A stretch of 64,000 bases of DNA from Bacteroidota bacterium (lineage in GTDB: Bacteria; Bacteroidota; Bacteroidia; Chitinophagales; Chitinophagaceae). The DNA is taken from assembly GCA_016712665.1 (NCBI GenBank), contig JADJQP010000004.1:186001-250000 (forward strand), in the 5' to 3' direction. The notes below the pieces were generated by a model. It saw only the letters and a list, made by a program, of their open reading frames with translations, searched no databases and was not told the origin of the DNA. Positions within the stretch are counted from its first letter, which is position 1; the number at the start of each line of letters is the position of its first letter. Position numbers and translations under genes: made by a program. Positions 48,374 to 58,600 of this stretch are shown piece by piece.

Positions 48374-48850
48374 ATGTTTAGAATCGGTTATGGTATTGAT
48401 TATCATCAATTAAAAGATGGTCGAGAATTTTGGCTTGGGGGAATTCTTATTCCATACCACCGTGGTGCGGATGGTCATTCGGATGCTGATGTTTTGTTAC
48501 ACGCTATTTGTGATGCCTTGCTTGGCGCCATTGCTGCAGGCGATATTGGCACGCATTTCCCTGATACGGACAATGCGTATAAGAATATTGATAGCAAAAT
48601 TCTTTTGAAAAAATGTCATGAACTCATACAAAATAAGGGATTCAGTATTGGCAATATAGATAGTACCGTTTGTTTAGAACTACCCAAAATAAAGCCCTAT
48701 ATCTCTGCCATGCAGGAAGCTATTTCAGAATGTTTGCATATTGATACAGAATTGATTTCTATAAAAGCAACCACAACAGAAAAAATGGGATTTGTAGGCC
48801 GCCAAGAAGGTATTGTGGCACATGCCACTGTGCTGCTACTTAAAAAATAG
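48374..48850 (+). CDS. ispF: 2-C-methyl-D-erythritol 2,4-cyclodiphosphate synthase
   Basis: MEP-pathway isoprenoid enzyme, 158 residues, trimeric. It starts FRIGYGIDYHQL with the Zn ligands Asp 9 and His 11; the third ligand is His 43 (VLLHAICDALLGAI). Also conserved are DIGTHFPDTD, the NIDSTVCLELPKI segment and the TTEKMGFVGRQEGI tail. Intact and normal in length. It is the first gene after the porV terminator and is convergent with fabH. Confidence 0.95.
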   Translation: MFRIGYGIDYHQLKDGREFWLGGILIPYHRGADGHSDADVLLHAICDALLGAIAAGDIGTHFPDTDNAYKNIDSKILLKKCHELIQNKGFSIGNIDSTVCLELPKIKPYISAMQEAISECLHIDTELISIKATTTEKMGFVGRQEGIVAHATVLLLKK

Positions 48851-48858
48851 AAAATGAC

Positions 48859-49847
48859 TTAATAAGCCCATTTCAAAAAAGTGGCACCCCAAGTAAATCC
48901 ACCGCCGAAGGCCGCTAATACAATATTATCCCCTTTTTTCAATTGGCTTTCCCATTCCCACAAGCAAAGTGGTAAGGTTCCATTGGTGGTATTGCCATAT
49001 CGTTGAATATTGACCATCACTTTTTCTTCGGGCAACCCCATACGCTCGCGGGTTGCGTCAATAATGCGTTTGTTGGCCTGATGCGGTACCAACCAAGTTA
49101 CATCCTCTTCGCTGAGGCCGTTTCGTTGCATGATATCATAGGCCACTTCAGCCATATTCTTTACAGCGAATTTAAAAACGGTTTGGCCTTCTTGGTACAC
49201 ATAATGCTCCTTGTTCATCACGGTCTCCACAGAGGCTGGTTTCACAGAACCACCGGCCTTTTGATGCAAAAATGCCCTACCGGCCCCGTCTGCTTTCAAA
49301 ATACTATCTACAATTCCGAATCCTTCGGTATTGGGCTCCAGTAGCACAGCGCCACATCCATCGCCAAAAATGATACAAGTGGCTCGGTCTTCAAAATTAA
49401 GAATCGAGCTCATTTTGTCGCCACCAACTACTATTACTTTTTATACTTACCGGTTTCAATAAACTGGGCAGCAGTAGTAAGCGCAAATAAAAATCCACTG
49501 CATGCCGCACTCACATCATAACCCCAGGCATTTTTCATTCCCAATTTATCGGTGATGACATTAGCCGTTGCTGGAAACGTAAAATCGGGTGTGGTGGTTG
49601 CGCAAATGAGCAATTCAATTTCAAGTGGGTCAATTCCCTTTTTATCAAATATTTGCTGAACGGCTTTTACCGCCATATCCGAGGTTCCCAATCCTTCGCC
49701 CTTCAAAATCCTACGTTCCTTTATGCCGGTACGTGTGGTAATCCATTCATCATTGGTATCCACCAATTTCTCCAAATCTAAATTCGTAAGTTTATCTTCG
49801 GGAACATACCCACCCACACATGTAATCGCTGCTAGTATTTTTGACAT
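48859..49847 (-). CDS. fabH: 3-oxoacyl-ACP synthase III (FabH), split by a one-base deletion
   Basis: Initiates fatty-acid synthesis by condensing acetyl-CoA with malonyl-ACP. The first frame runs from ATG 49847 to 49434 and holds the catalytic Cys 116 (VSAACSGFLFA). The second holds the catalytic His (VPHQANKRI) and Asn (GNTTNGTLPL). The break is in the T5 run at 49438-49442; a sixth base restores KYKKVIVVGGDKMSSILNFEDR. Full length after repair is about 329, normal. A TACCTTTG box precedes the start. Confidence 0.93.
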
Positions 49848-49872
49848 TATTTACTACTAATTATTAGGACTT

Positions 49873-49880
49873 CAAAGGTA
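49873..49880 (-). promoter_or_regulatory. Putative -7 box of fabH
   Basis: TACCTTTG on the minus strand matches TAnnTTTG, 25 bases upstream of ATG 49847. Confidence 0.45.
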
Positions 49881-49940
49881 CAAATATTATTGAGGTATGG
49901 AAATGGTTTTTTGCAAAGTAGTCCACACTGCGTGCTGATT

Positions 49941-50777
49941 TCATTTCCTTCTTAGAAGCACTTGCCAGGCCTTTTCCACTTGATTGCTTTCTAAATAGGT
50001 TATGGCTTGCAATTCTAAATCGATCTCTTCCTCAACCACAAATTCAGTATCCAAATCTGGAATCTGCGTACAGTTCGCAAGTTGTCCCAGATGATTTCCG
50101 GTTAATATACGACTGTTTCGAATCAGTGGTGGCAATGCATCCATTCCCATTCCCAATTGCATATTGGGTTTAGCTACTTCAAAAACGGCATTGCCACTAG
50201 CCCTGCAATAATAATCAGCACCCATCCGAGCAACCAAATCTATTTTATGCGGATCAATTTGTCCCATTTCATTGAGTACCTCATCCTGAATATGCATCAT
50301 TACCACCTCACAAATAATCAGATTTCCCGCCCCTCCTTCCTTACCGGTTTCCTTTACCTCCAGTACTTTGCATTCAAGCTGAGCCGGAGATTCCTTCACT
50401 CGAAACGGCTTCACCAAAGTAGATGGCACAGGTGTAAAGCCGGCTTTTTCAAATTCGCTGACACCTTTAGGATACTCACAACTACTTAGGCTCATTTGCT
50501 GCACCATTGCATAATTAACCACATTAATTACCACCTCCTTTGTTTCATAAATATTTTCGAGGGTATGCTTGATGGTATTGTCACGAACACGTCGGGCAGG
50601 TGAAAAAATGGCTATGGGTGGCTTACTTCCGAAAATATTAAAAAAACTATACGGCGACAAATTGGAATTCCCTTTTGCATTGATTGTGGAGGCAAAACAA
50701 ATGGGACGCGGTGCAATAGCGCCTAATAAATAGGCATGAAATTGTGCCGTTTTTATTTCTGAAGGTTTAATAATCAT
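49941..50777 (-). CDS. Flavin reductase-like, FMN-binding split-barrel protein
   Basis: A 278-residue protein of the flavin reductase-like family. The N-terminal half is typical: YLLGAIAPRPICFASTI, NLSPYSFFNIFGSKPPIAIFSPA and VVINVVNYAMVQQM. Members bind FMN and reduce flavin or act as oxygenase partners. The C-terminal 60 residues are acidic and specific to this group. The upstream neighbour on the same strand is a fumarylacetoacetate-hydrolase-family gene; in Bacteroidota these two often occur with aromatic amino-acid catabolism genes, so a role there is inferred. Other pathway genes are not in view. Confidence 0.82.
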   Translation of the reverse strand: MIIKPSEIKTAQFHAYLLGAIAPRPICFASTINAKGNSNLSPYSFFNIFGSKPPIAIFSPARRVRDNTIKHTLENIYETKEVVINVVNYAMVQQMSLSSCEYPKGVSEFEKAGFTPVPSTLVKPFRVKESPAQLECKVLEVKETGKEGGAGNLIICEVVMMHIQDEVLNEMGQIDPHKIDLVARMGADYYCRASGNAVFEVAKPNMQLGMGMDALPPLIRNSRILTGNHLGQLANCTQIPDLDTEFVVEEEIDLELQAITYLESNQVEKAWQVLLRRK

Positions 50778-50949
50778 GATACATTATTTAGTGAGTATGA
50801 AAGAGGTTACGTAGGAATGAACGAATAGCTATTGACGTTTCGATTCGGAAAAAAAAGCAATTTTTAACGTTGGCAGATTGGTTAGTGGCTCTATAATTTC
50901 CAAACCGTATTATCATCTTAGACACCTTTCAGCTTCTTTCCTCTGTTGA

Positions 50950-51957
50950 TTAGCTTTTCTTCAAGGCCAAAATAGAAAACTCTGATTCTTCTTTAACTAT
51001 TTTATTGGTGAGCACACCGAGTCCGTCAATTTCCATGGTTACTACATCACCATCCTGTAACCATTGGGGTTTAAAATTGGGGTCGTTTAATAAACCGGTA
51101 CCGTTTAATTCTAAAAAGCAGCCGGTGCCTACCGTTCCGCTTCCGATGACATCTCCGGGTAAAATATCTACTCCGTATGCACAACGTTCTAATATTTCTG
51201 CAAAGGTCCAGTCCATATCTCCCAGGTTTCCTTCGCTTACCTGAATATCATTCACTTTACACACCATTTTTAAATCATAATTATTACCGGTATGGTTTGG
51301 TTTGCACGGTACCTTATATGCTTCCAATTCATCAGGTGTTACCAGCATTGGACCAATAACGGTGCTGAAGTCTTTCCCTTTGGCCGGTCCAAGATTCAAA
51401 AGCATTTCTTCCATTTGCAAGGTTCGAGCGCTCATGTCATTCATAATCATAAATCCGCCAATATAACTATCAGCTTCTGAGGCTCTGATGTTTCTCCCTT
51501 TCTTGCAAACCACAATGGCAACCTCCAATTCAAAATCTAGCTTTTGAAAATGATCGGGCATGCATACAATATTTCCCGGTCCTTGAATGGCATTATGGTT
51601 TGTGAAATAAAAAATGGGATACTGATCAAATTCAGGAATCATATCTACCTTACGATTTCTTCTTGCTGCCGCCACATGCTGTCTGAAGGCATACCCATCG
51701 CGACAACTTGTGGGTTCTGGTACAGGTGCCAATAGAATGGCTTCCTGATAAGGTGTATAATGATGTTCAAGCACCTGGCCTTTTTTAATTTTTACTTCAA
51801 GTGCTTTTAATTTATCGATGTTCAATTCCCAGGTGTCTAATAATTCCTTCATGGTAGCGGGCAATAGCACATCTGCCTCATTGACATTATAAAGTTTATG
51901 ATCAACCAGTATGGCCAAATGCTGATTGCCGTTCATAAGATGAGAAACTAGTTTCAT
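50950..51957 (-). CDS. Fumarylacetoacetate hydrolase family protein
   Basis: A 335-residue metal-dependent C-C hydrolase or related enzyme. Family metal-ligand segments are visible: LDFELEVAIVVCKKGRNI with the acidic ligands, then GFMIMNDMSARTLQMEE, and DVIGSGTVGTGCFLELNG near the C-terminus. The N-terminal 90 residues form the usual small domain. In tyrosine breakdown it would split fumarylacetoacetate into fumarate and acetoacetate, but acylpyruvate hydrolases look alike. It lies 173 bases upstream of the flavin-reductase-like gene on the same strand. A TATCTTTG box precedes the start. Confidence 0.87.
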   Translation of the reverse strand: MKLVSHLMNGNQHLAILVDHKLYNVNEADVLLPATMKELLDTWELNIDKLKALEVKIKKGQVLEHHYTPYQEAILLAPVPEPTSCRDGYAFRQHVAAARRNRKVDMIPEFDQYPIFYFTNHNAIQGPGNIVCMPDHFQKLDFELEVAIVVCKKGRNIRASEADSYIGGFMIMNDMSARTLQMEEMLLNLGPAKGKDFSTVIGPMLVTPDELEAYKVPCKPNHTGNNYDLKMVCKVNDIQVSEGNLGDMDWTFAEILERCAYGVDILPGDVIGSGTVGTGCFLELNGTGLLNDPNFKPQWLQDGDVVTMEIDGLGVLTNKIVKEESEFSILALKKS

Positions 51958-52303
51958 TGAATGTTAATTTTATTATTTGGCTCCAAAGATAGCGATAAAA
52001 TAAACATTGCGAAAAGGAACTACTTGTAATACCCCTTCATTTAACGAAACAGAAATGTGTAAACAGAAATATAGAACCCAATCCTATTTTTTACCATCAG
52101 GACTCCCTTTCGTGATAGACAATACTAAATACTTTAGTGACGGAATCGGATTTAGGAACATAGATCTATACAGGCATGCATTAAAGAAATAGAGTGGCTT
52201 CAAATAATGGACTCTTTCCAAAAATTTGCATAGAATTTTCTTTTTTATAGAACAAATCAGTACTTTGCAACTACCTACTACGATGGTACTTTTCAATGAG
52301 TAA
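51958..52303. other. Intergenic region between the divergent FAH-family gene and radC
   Basis: About 346 bases. Near the left edge is the FAH promoter box. ORFs of about 60-70 codons exist on both strands but overlap each other and lack signal, motif or normal composition, so I do not call a gene. Otherwise I see nothing. Confidence 0.4.
51984..51991 (-). promoter_or_regulatory. Putative -7 box of the FAH-family gene
   Basis: TATCTTTG on the minus strand matches TAnnTTTG, 26 bases upstream of ATG 51957. Confidence 0.45.
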
Positions 52304-53008
52304 ATGACCTACATGGAAAATTTCAAAAGTATTAAAAACTGGGCTTCAGAAGACAGACCCAGAGAAAAAATGATTGAAAAAGGAGCTGCAGCACTTTCAA
52401 ATGCGGAGTTGCTTGCTATTTTAATCAATACAGGGACTGCCAATCGAAGTGCCTTAGATATTGCCAAAGAAATCATGGAAGCCAATCACCAAAATTTATT
52501 GGAGTTGAGTAACATGACTTTTACTGATTTAAAAAAAATAAAAGGCTTGGGCGAAAAAAAGGCAATCACTTTATTGACGGCCTTAGAAATTGGCAAAAGA
52601 AGACAAATAAGTGCTGCATTAGAAAAACCACAAATCAAAAGCAGCCGTGATGCCTTTGAGGTGTTGGCCTCGCATTACTTTGGCAAAACAGTGGAAGCGT
52701 TCTACGTAATTTACATGCTGCATAATGGAAATGTCATCAGTGTTGAAAACATCAGTAATGGGGGCATTACCGGGACAGTGGTAGACAGCAGAATCATTTT
52801 TAAAAGAGCGCTGGAGTTAAAATCAAGCACCCGAATTATTTTGTCGCATAATCATCCAAGCGGAAACCTCAATCCAAGTGAGGCAGATAAGAGGCTTACC
52901 GAAAAAATGATACAAGGAGGTAAATTACTGGATATTGAAATCGCCGATCATATTATTGTGGCCGGCAATAATTACTTTAGTTTCAGAGATGAAGGATTAA
53001 TTGGATGA
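52304..53008 (+). CDS. radC: RadC-family JAB/MPN-domain protein
   Basis: A 234-residue RadC homologue. ATG 52304 or the ATG at 52313 (MENFKSIKNW) may be the start; the second fits the family better. The N-terminal helix-hairpin-helix is FTDLKKIKGLGEKKAITLLTA. The C-terminal JAMM metal-binding motif is SHNHPSGNLNPSEAD. It is called a DNA repair protein by tradition, but its biochemical role is unclear in the family. Intact. It is convergent with the MBL-fold hydrolase gene. Confidence 0.93.
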   Translation: MTYMENFKSIKNWASEDRPREKMIEKGAAALSNAELLAILINTGTANRSALDIAKEIMEANHQNLLELSNMTFTDLKKIKGLGEKKAITLLTALEIGKRRQISAALEKPQIKSSRDAFEVLASHYFGKTVEAFYVIYMLHNGNVISVENISNGGITGTVVDSRIIFKRALELKSSTRIILSHNHPSGNLNPSEADKRLTEKMIQGGKLLDIEIADHIIVAGNNYFSFRDEGLIG

Positions 53009-53017
53009 CATATAGAT

Positions 53018-53698
53018 TTACACCTCACGTGTTTCTCCAATATCCATGAGTATCAATTCAATTTTTTCGTTTTCAAAGGCTCGAATCGCATCCTGATGAT
53101 CAATTGTAATATACTCAAACGTATCGAAATGAACACCAATTACCTTGGTGGTTTTTACAAATTGTGCGGCGTGAATCGCGTCTCTGATACCCATAGTAAA
53201 ATTGTCGCCTATTGGTAAAACGGCAAATGATAATTCAGCCCATCCTGGTATCAATTGCATCTCTACGCTAAGCGCTGTATCTCCACTATAATAAAAAGAC
53301 TGACTTTCTGCATAGACAATAAACCCCATGGCATTGCCACCATACATGCCGTCCGAAAAACTACTGCTATGCTGAGCCACCGTGCATCTAACGGTAAAGT
53401 CGTCAAAGGTACATTTCCCCCCCACATTCATCGGATGGGTATTGTGCACTCCTTTTGCTTGTAACCATTCATGCACTTCCCAACTACAAATCACCTTGGC
53501 ACCGGTACGCAAGGCGATGGAGAGACAATCTAAAAAATGATCGGCATGGGCATGGCTCACCAAAATATAATCGGCTTGTATCTGATGTATATCGATAGCT
53601 GCGGCTTTTTCATTTGCTGAAACAAACGGATCAAAAAGGAGGTGCTTTCCGTTAATCAGAGCAGCAAAGCATGAGTGTCCGTAATAGGTTAGTTGCAT
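53018..53698 (-). CDS. Metal-dependent hydrolase, UPF0173/YtkL-like metallo-beta-lactamase fold
   Basis: A 226-residue MBL-fold protein. The metal-binding motif is SHAHADHFLD, with an N-terminal YYGHSCFAALINGKHLLFDPF and later YYSGDTAL and GVHFDTF. These fit the UPF0173 group of cytoplasmic metal-dependent hydrolases, whose substrate is not known. It is intact. A TATTTTTG box lies 23 bases upstream. Confidence 0.9.
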   Translation of the reverse strand: MQLTYYGHSCFAALINGKHLLFDPFVSANEKAAAIDIHQIQADYILVSHAHADHFLDCLSIALRTGAKVICSWEVHEWLQAKGVHNTHPMNVGGKCTFDDFTVRCTVAQHSSSFSDGMYGGNAMGFIVYAESQSFYYSGDTALSVEMQLIPGWAELSFAVLPIGDNFTMGIRDAIHAAQFVKTTKVIGVHFDTFEYITIDHQDAIRAFENEKIELILMDIGETREV

Positions 53699-53721
53699 AG
53701 TGAATGGTTATTTTTAAAGTG

Positions 53722-53729
53722 CAAAAATA
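53722..53729 (-). promoter_or_regulatory. Putative -7 box of the MBL-fold hydrolase gene
   Basis: TATTTTTG on the minus strand matches TAnnTTTG, 23 bases upstream of ATG 53698. Confidence 0.4.
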
Positions 53730-53852
53730 CTCGTTGATCTTCTTAAATTTATAACTAATTTGTCGCAGCCAATTAATTTGCCCACTGGATGCTTATCTTT
53801 TTTCTGCAAATCGGACTATAAGTCTTTCTTATTTTTTCCTTGAAAAATAGTA

Positions 53853-54040
53853 CTAGTCGAAATAGAGACCCAATGTACTATTAGTGCCTCCATTAAAACG
53901 GTAAACAATCTCCTTATGATCCAAAAAAGATGCACTCATAAAATCAGTATGCTTTTTAGGCCATTGCATGACACTCCGTTTGCAGCCACTAATGCTAGCC
54001 ATTTACAAACAGATACTTTCCGGATGGGGCGTTTGGTCAT
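53853..54040 (-). CDS. Small hypothetical exported protein, split by a one-base deletion
   Basis: Neither half is long, so this gene is easily missed. From ATG 54040 the sequence reads MTKRPIRKVSVCKWLALVAANG, a basic then hydrophobic leader, to CNGLK. With one more base in the T5 run at 53953-53957 it continues as KHTDFMSASFLDHKEIVYRF and ends NSTLGLYFD at TAG 53853-53855, giving about 62 residues. The same one-base homopolymer loss as in neighbouring genes supports a real gene. It follows the DUF4476 gene by 19 bases. Function unknown. A chance ORF cannot be excluded. Confidence 0.45.
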
Positions 54041-54059
54041 TGCTAAAATATATTTTAGA

Positions 54060-55085
54060 TTACTCCTGTGGATTAAGCAACTTGTTAAATTTGCTGCGAT
54101 AGCCTTCCGTTTTAAATAAAGACTCTAATTGCATCATATCTTGCCGATTGCCGATATTAGAAAATGAAATCCTTACGACATTGTACTTTCCATATTGTGT
54201 TGAAAATTCTTCCGCAATATGCATCACCTGATTCACAGACAAACATCCGGTAAATTGCTTTTTGCGCAGGAGTAACAATTTGGCTTCATCGTCTGACTTC
54301 AAACGTGTTTTTTCAATAAAGCTTTCTACTTCCTTGTCTGAGGCTGTAAGGTAGCAATTTGATTTCGCAGTAGGTACTGAGTTTACAATGGGTGCCTTGC
54401 TATTCACCACACGGGGGGGTGATTGCGTTTCACTGGGTACACTTTCAGCAACCTGATTTTTGGTATTGATTACCTCAACCACCCCGTATTGCGGTGGTAT
54501 ATTTTGCCCCCCATTCTTAACTCCTGCCAACGGCTTATTGGTTTGGGAATCACCATGCTTTTGTTTTGGAGAGCTTTTCTTATTTCCTGAGCTGGCTGTG
54601 GCATCGTTTTTCGGTCGTTTCCTCAACCAATTCACTGTTCCTTTCTTCTGATTGGTGGCGGGGTAAGCAAGCTTTTGATGAACTCCAAATTGGATGGTAT
54701 TCAATTCAGTTGCCAGTCCAATATTTATAGCGCTATTTGACTCAATAATTTTTCCATTGTTCACGAGGTCAAGCAGGTAAAAACTCTTCTCACCTGACTT
54801 TGCCAGTTTGTAAGCAAATAAGGCGTCTGCTGTGGCATCAATTACAAAACTTTGTTTCGGATACAGGTCCCCTCCAAATTCAATATCTATATTTTGCTCG
54901 CGATTTTCATTAAGGGTTAAAATAGCGAAATTTTTATGGAAGGGAGCTAACTCCTTTCCATTTTGTATAATTTTACACGGCATGGTTTTGATGAGCTCAA
55001 TATAAATATACGAACGTTGCGCATTCGCGATGAGAGCATTCCATAGCAACAAACTCAATAGAAAGGTGTTCTTCATTAACTTCAT
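54060..55085 (-). CDS. Exported DUF4476 protein
   Basis: A 341-residue protein with a signal peptide (MKLMKNTFLLSLLLWNALIANAQ). The N-terminal 150 residues are beta-rich. The middle (about 150-235) is low-complexity, rich in Pro, Lys, Gln and Asn (GNKKSSPKQKHGDSQTNK). The C-terminal 95 residues are DUF4476-like: EVESFIEKTRLKSDDEAKLLL, then the core CLSVNQVMHIAEEFSTQYGKYN. DUF4476 occurs in Bacteroidota envelope proteins and has no established activity. The downstream small ORF may be co-transcribed. Confidence 0.8.
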   Translation of the reverse strand: MKLMKNTFLLSLLLWNALIANAQRSYIYIELIKTMPCKIIQNGKELAPFHKNFAILTLNENREQNIDIEFGGDLYPKQSFVIDATADALFAYKLAKSGEKSFYLLDLVNNGKIIESNSAINIGLATELNTIQFGVHQKLAYPATNQKKGTVNWLRKRPKNDATASSGNKKSSPKQKHGDSQTNKPLAGVKNGGQNIPPQYGVVEVINTKNQVAESVPSETQSPPRVVNSKAPIVNSVPTAKSNCYLTASDKEVESFIEKTRLKSDDEAKLLLLRKKQFTGCLSVNQVMHIAEEFSTQYGKYNVVRISFSNIGNRQDMMQLESLFKTEGYRSKFNKLLNPQE

Positions 55086-55100
55086 TTGCGAATACTTGTT

Positions 55101-55599
55101 TTATTCAAAAGAGATTAATTCTTCTCCCTTTTCTACTGCTTGTCGTTCCTGTACTTTTAATAGATTTTATTCTGACATCGTTGGCAGCCTTAAAAACATT
55201 TTCCATTTTCATGGCTTCCAAAATTAAAAGAGGTTCACCTTGCTTCACAGAATCCCCTTCACTTACCAACACTTTGGTAACCAAACCCGGCATGGGCGCT
55301 TTCAGTTGATTTAATTTTTTGATTGCTTTCGCTTGTATTCCCAGGCTTTCAAGCATTAGATCCACAGGTTCTTTAATTTGTATGGCGTACTTTTTATTCT
55401 TAATACGCAAAACAATTTGCTTCAACTCACGATCTACTATCACAATGTCTGCAATTACTTTTTCCCCTCTGAAATTAGCTTGATAGCCGCCATCGTCAAG
55501 TTTCACAAGTTGCAGCAAACATTCCATTCCATTCAACAAGGTGCTTTTGGAATCCAAATCAATTTGAAAGTTCTGATCTTTAATACTAGCCTGATACAT
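55101..55599 (-). CDS. Biotin/lipoyl carboxyl carrier protein, C-terminus frameshifted
   Basis: About 165 residues. The C-terminal biotinyl domain (about 90-165) has the biotin-accepting Lys in LEAMKMENVF. It is a mobile carrier for an acyl-CoA carboxylase or decarboxylase complex. The frame as given ends in an atypical NLF. Removing one T from the T4 run at 55155-55158 restores IKVQERQAVEKGEELISFE and a stop at 55101, the standard end of this domain. The N-terminal half is a less conserved region. Which carboxylase it serves is not shown by the neighbours. Confidence 0.85.
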
Positions 55600-55622
55600 A
55601 ATTAAAATAAATAAGCGCGTAA

Positions 55623-58600
55623 CTATTGTCCTTGTTGTTGACGAGGCATATAAGAAGCAAAGCTGTTTACTTTATCGCTCATGGGTTTGCCAATATCCTG
55701 CATACCATTGTTCATTGCTTCATTCGCCAAGAAATTCATCGCAGTCAATTCAAACTGAATATCATCTTGTTTAAATCCTTTTTTGTCTGAAGGCAATGAG
55801 TTCATATAGGCAATATCATCTTCTAAAAATTTCATCAACTTGTCGGTTAATATTTTAGCTTGCGCCTTACCGCCTGCTTTAATATAGACATCGGTCATCA
55901 ATATCATGGTTCTATCTTCCTGACTTAAGCCGGTGGGAAAAGCCTTTTCATGAATGCTTTTTACTACATGGTCGGCAATTTTAAGGGCATCCTCTTTTCG
56001 ATTGATTCGAAGTAAATGCTCTGCCAATTGAAACGCAAGCACACGTGGAGTATTCAGCATTCTTCTATTGGTTTGGTCAAAATAAACATTTGCCTTTTCG
56101 GCACCTCCGAATGTAAACTTATTCAAAATTAGATCCATGCATTTGTCTACATTCACGCGAAGCGGTGCATTGGCAGTAGACCCAGGCGTTCGTACCGGTA
56201 CTAATTTGAAGGCCAAACCTTCTAATTGCAAGTATTCAGTTAAGCCTTCATAGTGATCGGGATCAATGGAATTTGCAAAATAGATGGGTCTCTTCCAGGC
56301 ATTGGCCGCCAGCACATTTAAAATGGCCAAATCATTTTTATAGGCCACATTTTTTGGCATACTAAACCGAACCTGTTCTTCAATGAAAGAGGTATCGTTG
56401 GGCGCAATGATATTGTTTTTACGTACTAATTCTTTATCGACCGGCAGGTAGAAATTTTTCACCGGAAAGTAATTTAGACCTCTGCCATTCATACCATTTT
56501 GTGCATTTTTATCATCACCCACCCACTGCAATATTTCAGTAAGATTTACATACTTATCTTGTGCAATAGCCTTGCTATCATAATACTGAATGTAGTTTCG
56601 CTTCTCCCCTCTATACTGTTCGGGTTTCCATACCAAAGGCACCGGTGCTGCTTTATTTACAGCATGTCCTAATTGATCGATATACCAGTCAATACCCAAT
56701 AAACTGATATTTACCAAACGTACATCTGTTCGGATACCTTCCACTTCTTGTGCATACCAAAGTGGATAGGTATCATTATCGCCCTCGGTAAACAAGATCG
56801 CATTAGGCTCGCAGGATTCCAAGAAATTTACTGCTGTTGCATGCGCAAGCGTTTTGTTAGATCGGTCGTGATCGTCCCACTCTTTGCTGGCCATTAGTAC
56901 CGGCACAGCAAGGAGGCATACAATGGTTGCGAATGCAGGGGACATGGCTCCTAATTTTAATTTCTTAAATAAATCGCTTACCATCATCACACCGAGTCCA
57001 ATCCAAATAGCAAATGCGTAGGTGGCTCCGGCATAGGCATAGTCACGCTCACGTGGTTGCATCGGCGTATTATTCAAATAAATAACGATGGCCAATCCTG
57101 TAAAGAAAAATAATAAGGTAACAATAAAGGTATTTTGTTTGTCATGTTGGTATTGGAAAAATAAACCTAACAAACCCAAGATAAATGGAAGAAAATAAAG
57201 CTCGTTTCGAGCGCGATTTTGACGTAAAGGAATCGGCATTTTATCTACATCCCCTAAGCGCATTTTATCGAGCACTTTAATACCCGACATCCAGTTACCA
57301 TTTTGGGGCTCCCCTTGAATATTTTGAACATCATTTTGACGTCCGATATAATTCCAACAGAAATACCTCCACCACATCTGATTTACTTGATACCCTAAAA
57401 AGAATTTAAGGTTATCGCCACTACTAGCTCGTTCATTTTCGCTCAAGCCTAAATAATTTTGATAAAACTGGGCATGATTCGGATCATTGCCATCCCAAAT
57501 ACGCGGAAATACACGCAATTGATCTGCATCATACTCATACTCATCTTGCTTTTCGCCCAACTCTTCATATCTTTTTTCGCCCTTCCAATATTGCATGGTA
57601 CCCTCTTTCATTCCAGTGGGTTTTGAATTATAATCGGGTCCGGTCAGCAACGGCACTTTACCATATTGCTCTCGTTGCAAATACTTAATAAGCGAAATGG
57701 CATTATCAGGATTAGTCATATCAATAGGAACATCTGCATTGGATCGAATAATAGTTTGAAAGAAGGCTGAATTTCCAATCAGAATGAAAATGAAACATAA
57801 TGTTCCTAGATGTACAAAATAGTAATTGGCCTTTTTGGCCCACTTCAAAATGAAGAAACAAGCTACCGCTAATATAAGAATGGTAAAGAAAACGCCACTA
57901 TTGAATGGCATCCCCATGGAATTGACAAAAATAATATCCATTTGAGAAGCTAGCATCGGAACGGCTTGAATGACGCCGTACTGCACGGCACCTGTTATGA
58001 CACAGCCCAATATGAATGCGATAATGGTACCTTTGGTACTTACCGTGTACTTTTTAAAATAATACACCATCACAATAGCGGGTATGGTAAGTAAGTTCAA
58101 AAGATGCACACCAATAGAAAGGCCTAATATGAAGGCAATCAAAACAATCCATCGGTCAGCATAGCCACCTTCTTCGTTCAAGCGGTCTTCCCACTTTAAT
58201 ATTGCCCAAAATACCAAGGCAGTCAGAAACGATGACATGGAGTATACCTCGCCTTCCACAGCTGAAAACCAAAACGTGTCAGAAAACGTGTAAGCCAAAG
58301 CACCTACGATGCCAGCGCCCATAATATTGATTAAATTGCTTTGCGTTAGCTCTTCATTTTGTTTGCTGATAATGCGTTTGGCAAAATGGGTGATGGTCCA
58401 AAATAAAAATAAAATGGTAAAGCCACTACATAAGGCAGACAAGGCATTGATAGCCAAGGCAGCCTTTGCAACGCCTCCAAAGAGAATTACAAACAAACGA
58501 CCAATCATCAAAAATAAAGGAGCACCTGGTGAGTGCACTACTTCCAATTTGGCAGCTCCTGAAATAAATTCACCGCAATCCCAAAAGCTAACGGTAGCCT

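Noticed and set aside
52007..52296. Two overlapping ORFs of 60-70 codons between the FAH gene and radC
   Set aside because: They lie on opposite strands, lack leader, motif or promoter box, and neither looks like protein.
53916..54119. 67-codon plus-strand ORF
   Set aside because: Shadow of the repaired minus-strand small gene and of the DUF4476 gene end.
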